NCBI GenBank assembly: GCA_013822245.1
Contig: PNKE01000013.1
Span: 1 to 64,000 of the forward strand
Source of the DNA: Candidatus Solibacter sp.
Lineage (GTDB): Bacteria > Acidobacteriota > Terriglobia > Bryobacterales > Bryobacteraceae
Length of the DNA stretch: 64,000 nt
Reading direction: 5' to 3'
Shown here: positions 33,864-42,376 of the stretch, in pieces
Position numbering within the stretch: the first letter of the stretch is position 1
How the letters are laid out: each line of letters begins with the position of its first letter
The notes under the pieces: generated by a model
Database searches by the model: none
What the model was told of the DNA's origin: nothing
What the model saw: only the letters and a program-made list of their open reading frames with translations
Position numbers and translations under genes: made by a program

Positions 33864-35366
33864 TCAGCGGCCGGACCGGGCGAGTGCACTGTTCTTCCTC
33901 CCGAAGACGAAATAGATGATCAGACCCACGATGCTCCAGCCAAAAAACCGGATCCATGTCTCAAGCGGCAGGGCGAGCATCAGAACCAGGCAACTGGCGA
34001 TGGCCAGCAGCGGGAACAGAGGTCCAAGCGGGACGGTGAATCCGCGCTTGCGGTCCGGTTGGGTGCGGCGCAGGACGAGAACGCCCGCGCTGACGACGGC
34101 GAAGGCGAACAGAGTGCCGATGTTGGAGAGGTCGGCGAAGGTGCCGACATCCCAGACGCCGGCGGGGATGCCGACGGCGAGGCCGGCGATCCAGGTGCTG
34201 ACATGAGGCGTCTTGTAGCGCGAGTGAACCTTGGAGAAGAACGCGGGGAGCAGGCCGTCGCGGGACATGGCGAACCAGACGCGGGCCTGGCCGTACTGGA
34301 AAACGAGCAGCGAACTGATCATGCCGCCGAGGGCGCCGATATCGACCCATTTCCACAGCGTATTCATGTTGAGGTTCTTGAGGGCGGCGACGACGGGAGC
34401 GGCGTTGTTCAGCGTTCTCCAATCGGCGATGCCGGTGAGCACGACGGCGACGCCGATATAGAGCACCGAGCAGACGGCGAGTGTGCCGAGGATGCCGATG
34501 GGCATATCGCGCTGGGGGTTCTTGCACTCTTCGGCGGCGGTGGAGACCGAGTCGAAGCCGATGTAGGTGAAAAAAACGATGGCCGCGCCGGTGAGCACGC
34601 CGCTGAAGCCGTTGGGCATGAAGGGGACGTAGTTTTCAGGGACGATGGCGCGGCCGGCGCCGACGATGAAGATGAGGATGGCGGCGATTTTGACGATCAC
34701 CATGATGTCGTTGGCGCGGGCGCTTTCCTTGATGCCGTGGACCAGCAGCACGGTGAGCAGCATCAGCACGACGAACGCCGGCAGGTTGAACCAGGCTCCG
34801 GTATAGGACCCGGCGGCGATGGCGGGTTCACAGAGTTCGCGCGGCAGGTGGACGCCGAAGACGCCGCTGATGATGTGGCTGACGTGGGCGGAGAACCCCA
34901 CGGCGACGGCCATGTTGGAGACGGCGTATTCGAGGATCAGATTCCAGCCGATCATCCAGGCGGTGAGTTCGCCCATGGTGGCGTAGGCGTAGGTGTAGGC
35001 GGAGCCGGCCACGGGGATGGTGGAGGCCATTTCGGCGTAGCAGAGGGCGGCGAAACCGCAGGCCAGGGCGGTGAGAAAGAACGACAGGGCGATGCCGGGA
35101 CCGGCGCCGGGGCGGCCGATGGTGAACTCCGACTGCCCGCCGTTCCTGATGAGTTCGAGCAGCGGGACATGAAAGATGGAATGGAAGCTGCGGATCTCGC
35201 CGGCGGCGGCGGTTCCGGTGAGGATAAAGATGCCGCTGCCGATGACCGCGCCGATGCCGAGGGCCATCAGGCTCCAGGCGCCGAGGTGGCGATCGAGCCG
35301 CTTGCCCTCCTCGTTCGAGGCGGCGACGAGAGCTTCGATGCTCTTGGTCCGGAAAAGCTGGTTCAC
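33864..35366 (-). CDS. APC-family amino acid permease (YfnA/CAT-like)
   Basis: 500 residues with about 12 hydrophobic segments. The first helix motif ALGIGAVIGSGIFILTGTAA is the APC substrate-binding signature, followed by ALCYAEMASTIPVAGSAYTY and FFTYIGFDSVSTAAEECKNP, both diagnostic of the cationic amino-acid transporter/YfnA group. It imports amino acids by ion coupling. Downstream of it in the same direction is the PP2C-like gene. The upstream gap of 140 bases to the small basic protein gene likely holds its promoter. Confidence 0.93.
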   Translation of the reverse strand: MNQLFRTKSIEALVAASNEEGKRLDRHLGAWSLMALGIGAVIGSGIFILTGTAAAGEIRSFHSIFHVPLLELIRNGGQSEFTIGRPGAGPGIALSFFLTALACGFAALCYAEMASTIPVAGSAYTYAYATMGELTAWMIGWNLILEYAVSNMAVAVGFSAHVSHIISGVFGVHLPRELCEPAIAAGSYTGAWFNLPAFVVLMLLTVLLVHGIKESARANDIMVIVKIAAILIFIVGAGRAIVPENYVPFMPNGFSGVLTGAAIVFFTYIGFDSVSTAAEECKNPQRDMPIGILGTLAVCSVLYIGVAVVLTGIADWRTLNNAAPVVAALKNLNMNTLWKWVDIGALGGMISSLLVFQYGQARVWFAMSRDGLLPAFFSKVHSRYKTPHVSTWIAGLAVGIPAGVWDVGTFADLSNIGTLFAFAVVSAGVLVLRRTQPDRKRGFTVPLGPLFPLLAIASCLVLMLALPLETWIRFFGWSIVGLIIYFVFGRKNSALARSGR

Positions 35367-35507
35367 CGCGTTCCCTCCGGGGATCGGAATTCGATCTGCC
35401 TTGAACCGCCGCGGCGGTTCGAGTCCGGTTCCGGTTTGAATTCGACGTGGAATCCCCGCCGGCGGGCCAGGGGCGCGGCGGCGGGGACCGGAAGACGGCG
35501 GCCGGAC

Positions 35508-35666
35508 TTAGCGGCGGCTCTTGCCCTTTGAGGCGGAGCGGACCTTCTGCTTGCGTGAGCCGCGGTCGACGTCGGAAGGACGCTTGCCGATGGGCGGGGC
35601 CTCGGCGCGGGCTTTGCGCTTAGCTTCCTTGCGTTCTTCGCGGCCGGTGATGTTCTTCGTGTTCAT
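35508..35666 (-). CDS. small basic protein coupled to pcrA
   Basis: 52 residues, not overlapping any other gene: it begins MNTKNITGREERKEAKRKA and ends SRKQKVRSASKGKSRR. Nearly 40% of residues are Lys or Arg, so nucleic-acid binding is plausible. Its ATG overlaps the pcrA stop as ATGA (35663-35666), so it is translationally coupled to the helicase. I know no named family. It is short enough to be missed by automatic annotation. Confidence 0.75.
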   Translation of the reverse strand: MNTKNITGREERKEAKRKARAEAPPIGKRPSDVDRGSRKQKVRSASKGKSRR

Positions 35667-38044
35667 GGTTCTGCCTTCAGTTGAGCGAATTTTGCGATCA
35701 GTTTCTTTATTCCAATGTTGGCGAAGCTGACGGTGATCTTGGCATCGTCGCCATCGCCTTCCTTGCGGATCACCGTGCCGCGGCCGTATTTCGCATGATA
35801 GACGGCGGCCCCGGCGGCAAAGCCGCGTTTTCCTGTTTTCGGCCCAGCCGGAGGCCTGGCCGCCGATATAGCCGGCTTGGCCGCCGGCACGGCCCTGGGA
35901 GGGGCCGGCGGGGCTGTCCGCGCCGCAGGATCCGCCGCTGGAGCGGGTTTGGGCGCCAGAGATGGCGCCTGGATACCCCGGCCGGCGAAGAACTGCGAGA
36001 TGTGATCCAGCGAATTGTATGTCTTACCAGTATAAGTGTTGCGGCGGGCGGCATCGCGGACCTCGGCGCGTTCGCCCGACAGATCGAGCACGCCGGCCCG
36101 GCCGCGGATGTGAAGTTCCTCGATGAGAGCGGGCGGAACCTCTTCAAGAAAGCGCGAGCGCTGGCAAGGTTCAAGCGGCGAACCGCCATAGCGGCGGCGG
36201 GAGCGCGCGCAGGTGAGATAAAGGCGGCGTTCGGCGCGCGTCATGGCGACGTAACAGAGACGGCGTTCCTCTTCAAGCTGGCTGTCGCTCTCGCGGGAGC
36301 GCGAGTGCGGAAACAACCCCTCCTCCATGCCGGCGATGAAAACGGCGGGGAATTCAAGGCCCTTGGCGTTGTGCATGGTGAGCAGCGAGACGCGGGCCTG
36401 ATCGTCCATCTGGTCGGCGTCGGAGACCAGGGCGGCGTGGTCGAGGAAGTCGGTGAGCGATTCGCCGCGTTCGTGGGCTTCGGTGGCGGCCGAGATCAAT
36501 TCCTCGAGGTTGCCGAGTTTGGATTCCGAATCGACGCCGGCGTCGGTGGCGATCATCTGGCGGTAGCCGGTGCGTTCGAGCAGTTCGTTGAGCGTCTCGT
36601 GGACGCCGTGCGAGGAGAGAAACTCGCGCATCTCGGCGATGAGGCGCAGGAAGACGCCGACCGAGGCTTCGGCGCGGGCGCCGAGCAGTTTGCCGGAGCA
36701 GGCGGTTTCGGCGGCGGCCCAGAGCGGGAGTCCGCGGTCGCGGGCGAGCGATTCGATCTGCTCGACCGTGGTCTTGCCGATGCCGCGCGCCGGGACGTTG
36801 AAGATGCGGGCCATGCTGACGCCGTCGTTGGGATTGGCGAGCAGTTTAAGGTAGGCCAGGGCGTCCTTGATTTCGGCGCGCTGGTAGAAGCTGAAGCCGC
36901 CGACGACGATGTAGGGCCGGTTGTAGCGCCGCAGGGCTTCCTCGATCTGGCGGGACTGGAAGTTGGTGCGATAGAGGACGGCGACGCGGGCCGTGCTGTC
37001 CTGGCGCAGCAGTTTGTCGATGGTATCGGCGATGAAGACGGCCTCGGACTCGCCGTCGGCGGCCTCATAGAAGCCGATCAGCGGCCCGGCGGCGTTTTCA
37101 GTTTCGAGCCATTTGCCGATGCGGGCGCGGTTGTTCGAAACCACGGCGCCGGCGGCGTCGAGGATGGTCTTGGTGGAACGGTAATTGCGTTCGAGCTTGA
37201 TGGTCCTGGCGGCGGGGTAGTCCTTTTCGAAATCGAGGATATTGCGGATGTCGGCTCCGCGCCAGCCGTAGATGGACTGGTCCTCGTCGCCGACGACGGC
37301 GACGTTGTCGTGGGACTGGCTGAGCAACCGCATGAGTTCGTATTGCGAGCGGTTGGTGTCCTGGTACTCGTCGACCATGAGGAACTCGATGCGGCGATTC
37401 CAGAGCGCGCGGACCTCGGCGTCGTGGCGCAGCAGGCGGACGGCTTCGAGGAGGAGGTCGTCGAAGTCGAGGGCGTTGGCGCGGCGGAGTTCGTCCTGGT
37501 AGAGTTCGAAGACCTTGGCGAGGCGGGTGATTTTGGGGTCTGTGGCGGCTCTGAGAAGGTCCTCGGGTCCCTCATTGCGGTTCTTGGAGTGGCTGATGCG
37601 CGACAGGGCGACGCGGTGCTGCATGAACTTGTCGTCGAGGCCGAGTTTCTTATAGATCTGCTTGACGAGAACGACCTGGTCGTCGGCGTCGTAGATCTGG
37701 AAGTCGCGGGTGAAGCCGGCCCGGATGGAGGCCAGGCCCGAGCCGTCGCGGCGGAGCAGGCGGACGCAAAAGCTGTGGAATGTGCTCACCGTGGGTCCGG
37801 CGTCGCCGCGGCGGCCGGACAGCAGGCCGGCAACGCGTTCGCGCATTTCGCCGGCGGCCTTGTTGGTGAAGGTGACGGCGAGGACTGAAGGACCGAAAAC
37901 GCCTTTACCTTCAATCAGATGGGCGATTCGATGGGTAATGACACGGGTCTTGCCGCTGCCAGCGCCGGCAAGGATGAGCAGTGGGCCATCGACGTGGCAC
38001 ACGGCCTCTTTTTGCCTCGGATTGAGTCCGGAGAGAAAGTCCAT
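35663..38044 (-). CDS. pcrA: UvrD/PcrA-type ATP-dependent DNA helicase
   Basis: About 793 residues from ATG 38044 (ATG 38065 adds seven). Superfamily 1A motifs are complete: Walker A AGAGSGKTRVITHRI, motif Ia TFTNKAAGEMRERV, Walker B VDEYQDTNRSQYELM, motif III GDEDQSIYGWRGAD, motif IV RNYRSTK and motif VI YVAMTRAERRLYLTC. The C-terminus has a Pro/Ala-rich linker and a small beta (Tudor-like) domain, VYHAKYGRGTVIRKE, that in PcrA binds RNA polymerase. It unwinds DNA in repair and removes stalled complexes; it is coupled to the downstream small basic protein. Confidence 0.96.
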   Translation of the reverse strand: MDFLSGLNPRQKEAVCHVDGPLLILAGAGSGKTRVITHRIAHLIEGKGVFGPSVLAVTFTNKAAGEMRERVAGLLSGRRGDAGPTVSTFHSFCVRLLRRDGSGLASIRAGFTRDFQIYDADDQVVLVKQIYKKLGLDDKFMQHRVALSRISHSKNRNEGPEDLLRAATDPKITRLAKVFELYQDELRRANALDFDDLLLEAVRLLRHDAEVRALWNRRIEFLMVDEYQDTNRSQYELMRLLSQSHDNVAVVGDEDQSIYGWRGADIRNILDFEKDYPAARTIKLERNYRSTKTILDAAGAVVSNNRARIGKWLETENAAGPLIGFYEAADGESEAVFIADTIDKLLRQDSTARVAVLYRTNFQSRQIEEALRRYNRPYIVVGGFSFYQRAEIKDALAYLKLLANPNDGVSMARIFNVPARGIGKTTVEQIESLARDRGLPLWAAAETACSGKLLGARAEASVGVFLRLIAEMREFLSSHGVHETLNELLERTGYRQMIATDAGVDSESKLGNLEELISAATEAHERGESLTDFLDHAALVSDADQMDDQARVSLLTMHNAKGLEFPAVFIAGMEEGLFPHSRSRESDSQLEEERRLCYVAMTRAERRLYLTCARSRRRYGGSPLEPCQRSRFLEEVPPALIEELHIRGRAGVLDLSGERAEVRDAARRNTYTGKTYNSLDHISQFFAGRGIQAPSLAPKPAPAADPAARTAPPAPPRAVPAAKPAISAARPPAGPKTGKRGFAAGAAVYHAKYGRGTVIRKEGDGDDAKITVSFANIGIKKLIAKFAQLKAEP

Positions 38045-38247
38045 TGGGTGGAGAACCGAAAACAAGCCATTGTAGCACGGCGCGCCTGGGGGGTCCGCAT
38101 AACGACATGATAAGACAGGACTTGCGGTTTATGAATGAATACGGAGAGCGTCACATGAATACTGAAATTGTTGTAACCTGTAGCCAGGACCCACCGCCAA
38201 TTGTATAGAGCCGCAGTTTGGTTCGCGGTTGGCCGGTATGACACAGC

Positions 38248-38889
38248 ATGCTCGTCGACTTCGAGATCGTCCGGAAGGCCCAGGCTGGAGATACCGGTGC
38301 GTTCAACGAAGTGGTGACGGCGTATCGCCGCCGGATCATGGGCACGGTTGCGCGAATGATCAATCGTCCCGAGGATGTGGAGGACGTTGCGCAGGAGGTA
38401 TTCCTGCGGCTGTATTTTTCCATGGATCAACTGAGAAGCCCGGAAGTATTTGAACCGTGGCTCTACCGGTTGACCGTGAATGCGTCGTTGGACTATTTAA
38501 GGAAGCGGCGCAGGCGCGGCGAGTCGAGGATGGCCGACCTGAGCGAGCAGCAGGTGATGATGGCCGATGCCGCCGCCGGCTCGCGGTTCAGCGAGGAGGA
38601 GGCTCAGCGGGCGAAGACCCGCGAGTTTGTGGAATCGCTTTTGAGCGAGGTGTCAGAGGGCGACCGGGTGCTGCTGACGCTGAAAGAAGTTGAAGGCCTG
38701 TCGCTGAAAGAGCTACAGTCCATATATGATGTAAACGAAAGCGCATTGAAGGTCCGGCTGTTCCGGGCGCGCCAGAGGGTATTGAAGGCGTTCGAGAAGT
38801 CGAAGGATGCCGCGGCCAAAGCGGGACTGCCCGGCAAGGCGAAAGCAGCCGGGCAGGCAGGCGGAGGCGAAGTGGGAGACGAAGAATAG
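38248..38889 (+). CDS. ECF-type RNA polymerase sigma factor
   Basis: 213 residues. Region 2: GAFNEVVTAYRRRIMGTVAR, NRPEDVEDVAQEVFLRLYFS and EPWLYRLTVNASLDYLRKRR. Region 4: LLTLKEVEGLSLKELQSIYD then NESALKVRLFRARQRVLKAF. A charged Lys/Ala/Gly tail follows. It directs transcription of a stress or envelope regulon and reads divergently from pcrA. The next two genes, membrane-anchored and in the same direction, are candidates for its regulators. Confidence 0.94.
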   Translation: MLVDFEIVRKAQAGDTGAFNEVVTAYRRRIMGTVARMINRPEDVEDVAQEVFLRLYFSMDQLRSPEVFEPWLYRLTVNASLDYLRKRRRRGESRMADLSEQQVMMADAAAGSRFSEEEAQRAKTREFVESLLSEVSEGDRVLLTLKEVEGLSLKELQSIYDVNESALKVRLFRARQRVLKAFEKSKDAAAKAGLPGKAKAAGQAGGGEVGDEE

Positions 38890-38919
38890 GCCGAGGCCGG
38901 GATAGTAAAGCGGGGCTTT

Positions 38920-39276
38920 ATGGCACGAGATCAAAGAAATCTGGAAGGGGAGTTGGACAGTCTGCTGGCTGCGTACCGCGACGCCTGCCAGGCGCCTGAA
39001 GCCACTCCTGAGTTCATGCCGAAGCTGTGGGCGCGCATTGACGCGCGGCAGAGTTCGTTTGGGTTCCTGAAGCGCTGGACCGAGGGCTTCGTGGCGGCGG
39101 CGGCGGCGGCCTGTCTGGTGGCGTTCCTTTTGCAGGCGGGTCCGGACGAGGGCAAGGCCGCGGTGTATCAGACAACCTATCTGGAGGCGTTGACGCAGGA
39201 TTCGACGCCCGAGAATTCGATTTTCGTGGACGTGGCCGCGGTAGCGTATCCCGATCATTATTCCGACAACCGTTAA
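38920..39276 (+). CDS. membrane-anchored probable anti-sigma factor
   Basis: 118 residues. N-terminal soluble helical part (EGELDSLLAAYRDACQAPEA, then FMPKLWARIDARQSSFGFLK) followed by one hydrophobic segment (FVAAAAAACLVAFLLQAG, about residues 53-70) and a short external tail. It lacks the HxxxCxxC zinc motif. Position 30 bases after an ECF sigma gene and a single transmembrane helix suggest an anti-sigma factor; this is context-based inference. Confidence 0.6.
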   Translation: MARDQRNLEGELDSLLAAYRDACQAPEATPEFMPKLWARIDARQSSFGFLKRWTEGFVAAAAAACLVAFLLQAGPDEGKAAVYQTTYLEALTQDSTPENSIFVDVAAVAYPDHYSDNR

Positions 39277-39282
39277 ACCCAG

Positions 39283-39705
39283 ATGAAGCCGTTCAACCGC
39301 AATCTCGTCATCTCACTCACTCTGGTCTTTCTCAGCGGATTGGCCGCGGGCGCCCTCGGCTACCGCTATTACGCGCAGAAGACCGCCGTCACGAGGCCGG
39401 ACCGCCCGCCGCGCGGCCCGAAGGATTTCCGCAAGGCGTACACGAAAGAAATGACCGAGCGGCTGAAGCTGAGCGATGAACAGGTGACGCGGCTGAACAC
39501 GATCCTCGATGAGACCGAGGGCAGGTTCAAGGAATTCCGGGATCGGACGCGGCCTGAGATGCAGACGATCCAGGACAGCCAGGTGGCCGCCATCAATGCC
39601 ATGCTGACGGTCCAGCAGCAGGCCGAGTACGAGAAGATGCGCCAGGAGCGTGAAGAGCGGCGCAGGAAGCGGGACGCCGGGAAGGGGACGCAGGAACAGA
39701 AATAG
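39283..39705 (+). CDS. Spy/CpxP-like periplasmic protein
   Basis: 140 residues. An N-terminal helix (LVISLTLVFLSGLAAGALGY) anchors or exports a charged helical domain with two LTxxQ-like turns: MTERLKLSDEQVTRLNTILD and MQTIQDSQVAAINAMLTVQQ, the pattern of heavy-metal-resistance/CpxP/Spy chaperones. The C-terminus is very rich in Arg, Glu and Lys. Seven bases separate it from the anti-sigma gene, so the three genes form one envelope-stress operon ended by a strong hairpin. Confidence 0.8.
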   Translation: MKPFNRNLVISLTLVFLSGLAAGALGYRYYAQKTAVTRPDRPPRGPKDFRKAYTKEMTERLKLSDEQVTRLNTILDETEGRFKEFRDRTRPEMQTIQDSQVAAINAMLTVQQQAEYEKMRQEREERRRKRDAGKGTQEQK

Positions 39706-39754
39706 ACACCGCGCCGCGGACGCGGGGCGGCCGAGCCGGCACACCAACAAGAAT

Positions 39755-39780
39755 GGCGGAGCCGGAAGCTCCGCCTTTTT
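39755..39780 (+). terminator. intrinsic terminator of the sigma-factor operon
   Basis: GGCGGAGC / GCTCCGCC 8-bp stem, loop CGGAA, then TTTTT. It lies 50 bases after the last stop and, converging with rpmE, could also stop leftward transcription weakly. Confidence 0.92.
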
Positions 39781-39821
39781 CGCGTTTTGTGAGCCTTTTG
39801 GCCTGGCTCCGGGCAATCGGG

Positions 39822-40076
39822 TTACGCTTGGGCTTTGTCCGAGACGCGGTCGGCGATCTTTTTCTGGAGGGCCGCGGTGCGGGCCAGCTTCTTCTGGAAG
39901 CGGTCGACGCGGCCTTCGGTATCGATCAGCTTCTGGCGGCCGGTGAAGAAGGGGTGGCAGCTCGAGCAGATTTCAACGCGGATGTCGCCCTTATGGGTCG
40001 AGCGCGTCTTGAACGTGTGGCCACAGGCGCAGACGACGTTCAGTTCGTTATAGGCGGGGTGGATGCCGGCTTTCAT
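39822..40076 (-). CDS. rpmE: 50S ribosomal protein L31
   Basis: 84 residues from ATG 40076; the frame continues upstream but only as noise. [20 protein letters not shown] and [19 protein letters not shown] are the L31 signatures; cysteines in CACGH and CSSCH give the zinc-binding (C+) type. It has a helical C-terminal extension [18 protein letters not shown]. Part of the large ribosomal subunit. Confidence 0.97.
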   Translation of the reverse strand: MKAGIHPAYNELNVVCACGHTFKTRSTHKGDIRVEICSSCHPFFTGRQKLIDTEGRVDRFQKKLARTAALQKKIADRVSDKAQA

Positions 40077-40206
40077 TGGGAATACCTGAAATTCCTTTTC
40101 ATTGTAGCAGGTGACAGGCGGGATGGAAAACACGCCAGGGCGGGGTTCGCCGCGGGGGCGAAGTGTACGAAGGCCGGAACGCCTGGCTGTGGGTTGGGGC
40201 GGCGGT

Positions 40207-40929
40207 TTACCGTTTGACGAACTCGACGCGCCGGTTCTGGGCGCGGCCGTGGGGCGTGCCGTTCGGGCCGGCGGGCTTGGTGGCGCCAAGTCCGGCGGTG
40301 GCCGGCCGCGCGGCATCCACCTTGAACTGGGCGGCGAGAACCGACTTCACGGCTTCGGCGCGGCGTTTGGAAAGGTCCATGTTGGCCTGCGCGTTGCCGA
40401 CTGAATCGGTGTGGCCTTCGATGAGGAGTTTGAGGGCGGGGTTTGTGTCCAGGTCCTTGGCGATCATTTGGATGACGGGCGCGGACTCGGGCTTAATGCG
40501 GTCACTGCCGGTGTCGAACGTGATGCCCTGGGTCACGTAGCGGCCCGAGGACATGATGATCTGGCTGAAGTCGGGGGTGGATTCGGCGAAGCGGATGGAG
40601 CGGTAGCCGATGGACTGGTTGGCGCCATAGAAGTCGTGGGTGAAATCGACCCTGGTGAGAGGAGGCATCTCGACGTGGTTGAAGTCCAGGTGTTTCTCGC
40701 CGTTCAGGAAGACGCGCAGGCGGCCGTCCTGGACACAGAGGGCGAGTTTTGCCGGCTGGCTCCAGTCGGCGGGAATGCGCTTGCGGCCCAGTTCCTGGTA
40801 TGGGGCGCGAAGGGAGACGGCGAGGTCGGCGTCCCTGGCCATGGCGGTGAAGGTCAGATGCAGAATCTGCTTGTCGCCGGCGGCGACCCCAGGCAACTCC
40901 GGGCGATGACCGAACTCGGCCGCGTACCG
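40207..40929 (-). pseudogene. OmpA-type protein lacking its normal N-terminus
   Basis: In the frame that ends at 40207, OmpA-family similarity begins only at about 40929 (EFGHRPELPGVAAGDKQILH). The visible part has a lectin/jelly-roll-like stretch (DWSQPAKLALCVQDGRLRVF) and a full OmpA C-terminal peptidoglycan-binding domain: GITFDTGSDRIKPESAPVIQ, LLIEGHTDSVGNAQANMDLS and [11 protein letters not shown], ending with [13 protein letters not shown]. The upstream 70 codons of this frame look noncoding, and no signal peptide is present. At the same point another frame carries an aldo/keto reductase start, so this looks like a deletion or assembly join. Confidence 0.75.
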
Positions 40930-41111
40930 ACGGCGCGGGCGACGACCGAAGGGTGGGAGGCGATCATGAAGCCGAAGCCGGCGGTGGACGGCTTGAGGCT
41001 GGTGCGGCCGAGGGTGCGGCACTGGAGGGCGGGCGGCCTGGCGGACGGGGCGGCGTTGAAGGCCGGAGCAAAGGCGGAAGAGGCGAGGAATCCACGGCCA
41101 GAGAAGGACAT
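40929..41111 (-). pseudogene. N-terminal fragment of a Tat-exported aldo/keto reductase
   Basis: From ATG 41111 a different minus frame reads MSFSGRGFLASSAFAPAFNA (Tat-like signal) then LQCRTLGRTSLKPSTAGFGF and MIASHPSVVARAV. This is the N-terminal strand-helix pattern of aldo/keto reductases (RTLGRTGLKVS-GFG type). Similarity stops at about 40929, where OmpA-like coding begins in another frame. Everything after residue 61 of this frame is nonsense. A fused, truncated remnant. Confidence 0.6.
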
Positions 41112-41328
41112 GTTGGTCACCGGCTTGCGGATGGGACATGGAGCATGGGGCCGCAACGCCATTTCAGCATCTTCAGGTCCTTTATAGCTTTGGGAGGCAT
41201 TCGTGAGGAAGGCTGGATACAGCACACAATAGTCTTGTAAATGACATCGAAGGATGGTAATGTCCTATAGCCGCCGTGCGCGCTGGATTCACGCTTGGCG
41301 GAAACGAGTCAGAGTAATTGGAGGAAGC

Positions 41329-42084
41329 ATGAAGCTGGGCAATATGACGGTGGTGAAGTGTGCGCTTGCGGGCGCGCTGATGATGGTGATGGCGGGCCAG
41401 GCGATGGGGCAGCCTGTTCCGGACCTGATGCGGATCAGCTATTACAAGGTGAAGGCGGGCGGCACCTACGATTTCGCGGAGGGGATCAAGCTGGTGAACG
41501 AGGCCTATAAGAAACAGGGCACGCCGTGGCGCAGGGCTTGGGCGACCACGATTTTCGGCCAGACCTATACGGGCGTGCTGGTGACGCCGGTGAGGAATTT
41601 CGCGCAGTTTGACAGTCCGGGTCCGATGGCGGGGATGAGCACGGCGGATAACTTGAAGTTCCAGACGCTGATGCGGAGCGCGGTGGAGGAGTCGCGGCAC
41701 GTGCTGGCGCGGTTTGCGCCGGAGTTGAGCATCACGTCCGGTCCGCTGCCGGAAAAGACGCATGCGCGGATGATGACGACGGTGGTGAAGCCGGGCAAGG
41801 CGCTGGAGTTCGAGGAGATGATCAAGACGATGCTGCTGCCGGCGCTGAAGCAGGCGGGGATCAAGGACTACCGGGTGAACCGGGTGATGCTGGGCAGCGC
41901 GGTGGGCGAGTACATCATCGTGACGCCGTTTGCGAAGTGGGCCGAGATGGACGCGATGCCGACGACGGAGAAGATATTGGGCGCGTCGTATAAGGCGTAC
42001 ATGGCGAAGGTTGCCGAGACGGTGGACCGGGCCGAGACGCAGTCGATGACGACGACGCCGGAACTGGGCTACGTGACGCAGTAA
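41329..42084 (+). CDS. secreted protein with two tandem ferredoxin-like repeats
   Basis: 251 residues from ATG 41329, with GGAGG five bases before the start codon region; the frame is open earlier. Signal peptide (VVKCALAGALMMVMAGQAMG). The mature protein has two similar halves: RISYYKVKAGGTYDFAEGIK...TGVLVTPVRNFAQFD and MTTVVKPGKALEFEEMIKTM...YIIVTPFAKWAEMD. The spacing (strand, K-PG, long helix, strand, xVTPxxxxAxxD) recalls dimeric alpha+beta barrels such as ABM/NIPSNAP proteins, here in tandem. Function unknown. Confidence 0.65.
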   Translation: MKLGNMTVVKCALAGALMMVMAGQAMGQPVPDLMRISYYKVKAGGTYDFAEGIKLVNEAYKKQGTPWRRAWATTIFGQTYTGVLVTPVRNFAQFDSPGPMAGMSTADNLKFQTLMRSAVEESRHVLARFAPELSITSGPLPEKTHARMMTTVVKPGKALEFEEMIKTMLLPALKQAGIKDYRVNRVMLGSAVGEYIIVTPFAKWAEMDAMPTTEKILGASYKAYMAKVAETVDRAETQSMTTTPELGYVTQ

Positions 42085-42308
42085 CCGGATTGGGAGAAGG
42101 CCCCGGGGCGTCCGGGATGGTCAGACGATCAACCGGACGCCGCGGAGGCCGGGCCGAAAGCGCCATTGACGGTGACGAACCCGGCGCCGTGGGCGTTGAT
42201 GCCGCCGAAGTTGCCGGGCACTCGACGCGAGATGCGGCGGTTGTAGAAGTTCAGACTTCCGGCAGGGCAACCGAGCCGGTCAAGTCCAGGGGTTGCGACA
42301 ATCCATAC

Positions 42309-42376
42309 TCACCAGTGTAGGGCGGAACTGGGGCAAGTCCCGCTTTGGCATCGATTTTGCTTATCAGTACTGGTGA
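42309..42376 (+). promoter_or_regulatory. inverted repeat enclosing the NfnB-like start
   Basis: TCACCAGT (42309-42316) and ACTGGTGA (42369-42376) are perfect inverted copies 52 bases apart; CCAT (42303-42306) and ATGG (42376-42379) could extend the pairing. The right arm runs into the ATG at 42376, which has no visible ribosome-binding sequence. It may be paired operators or a translation-controlling hairpin. Confidence 0.4.

Noticed and set aside
35681-37888. 735-residue plus-strand frame
   Set aside because: Antisense to pcrA, which has all helicase motifs; the frame is Gly/Ala/Val/Asp-rich noise.
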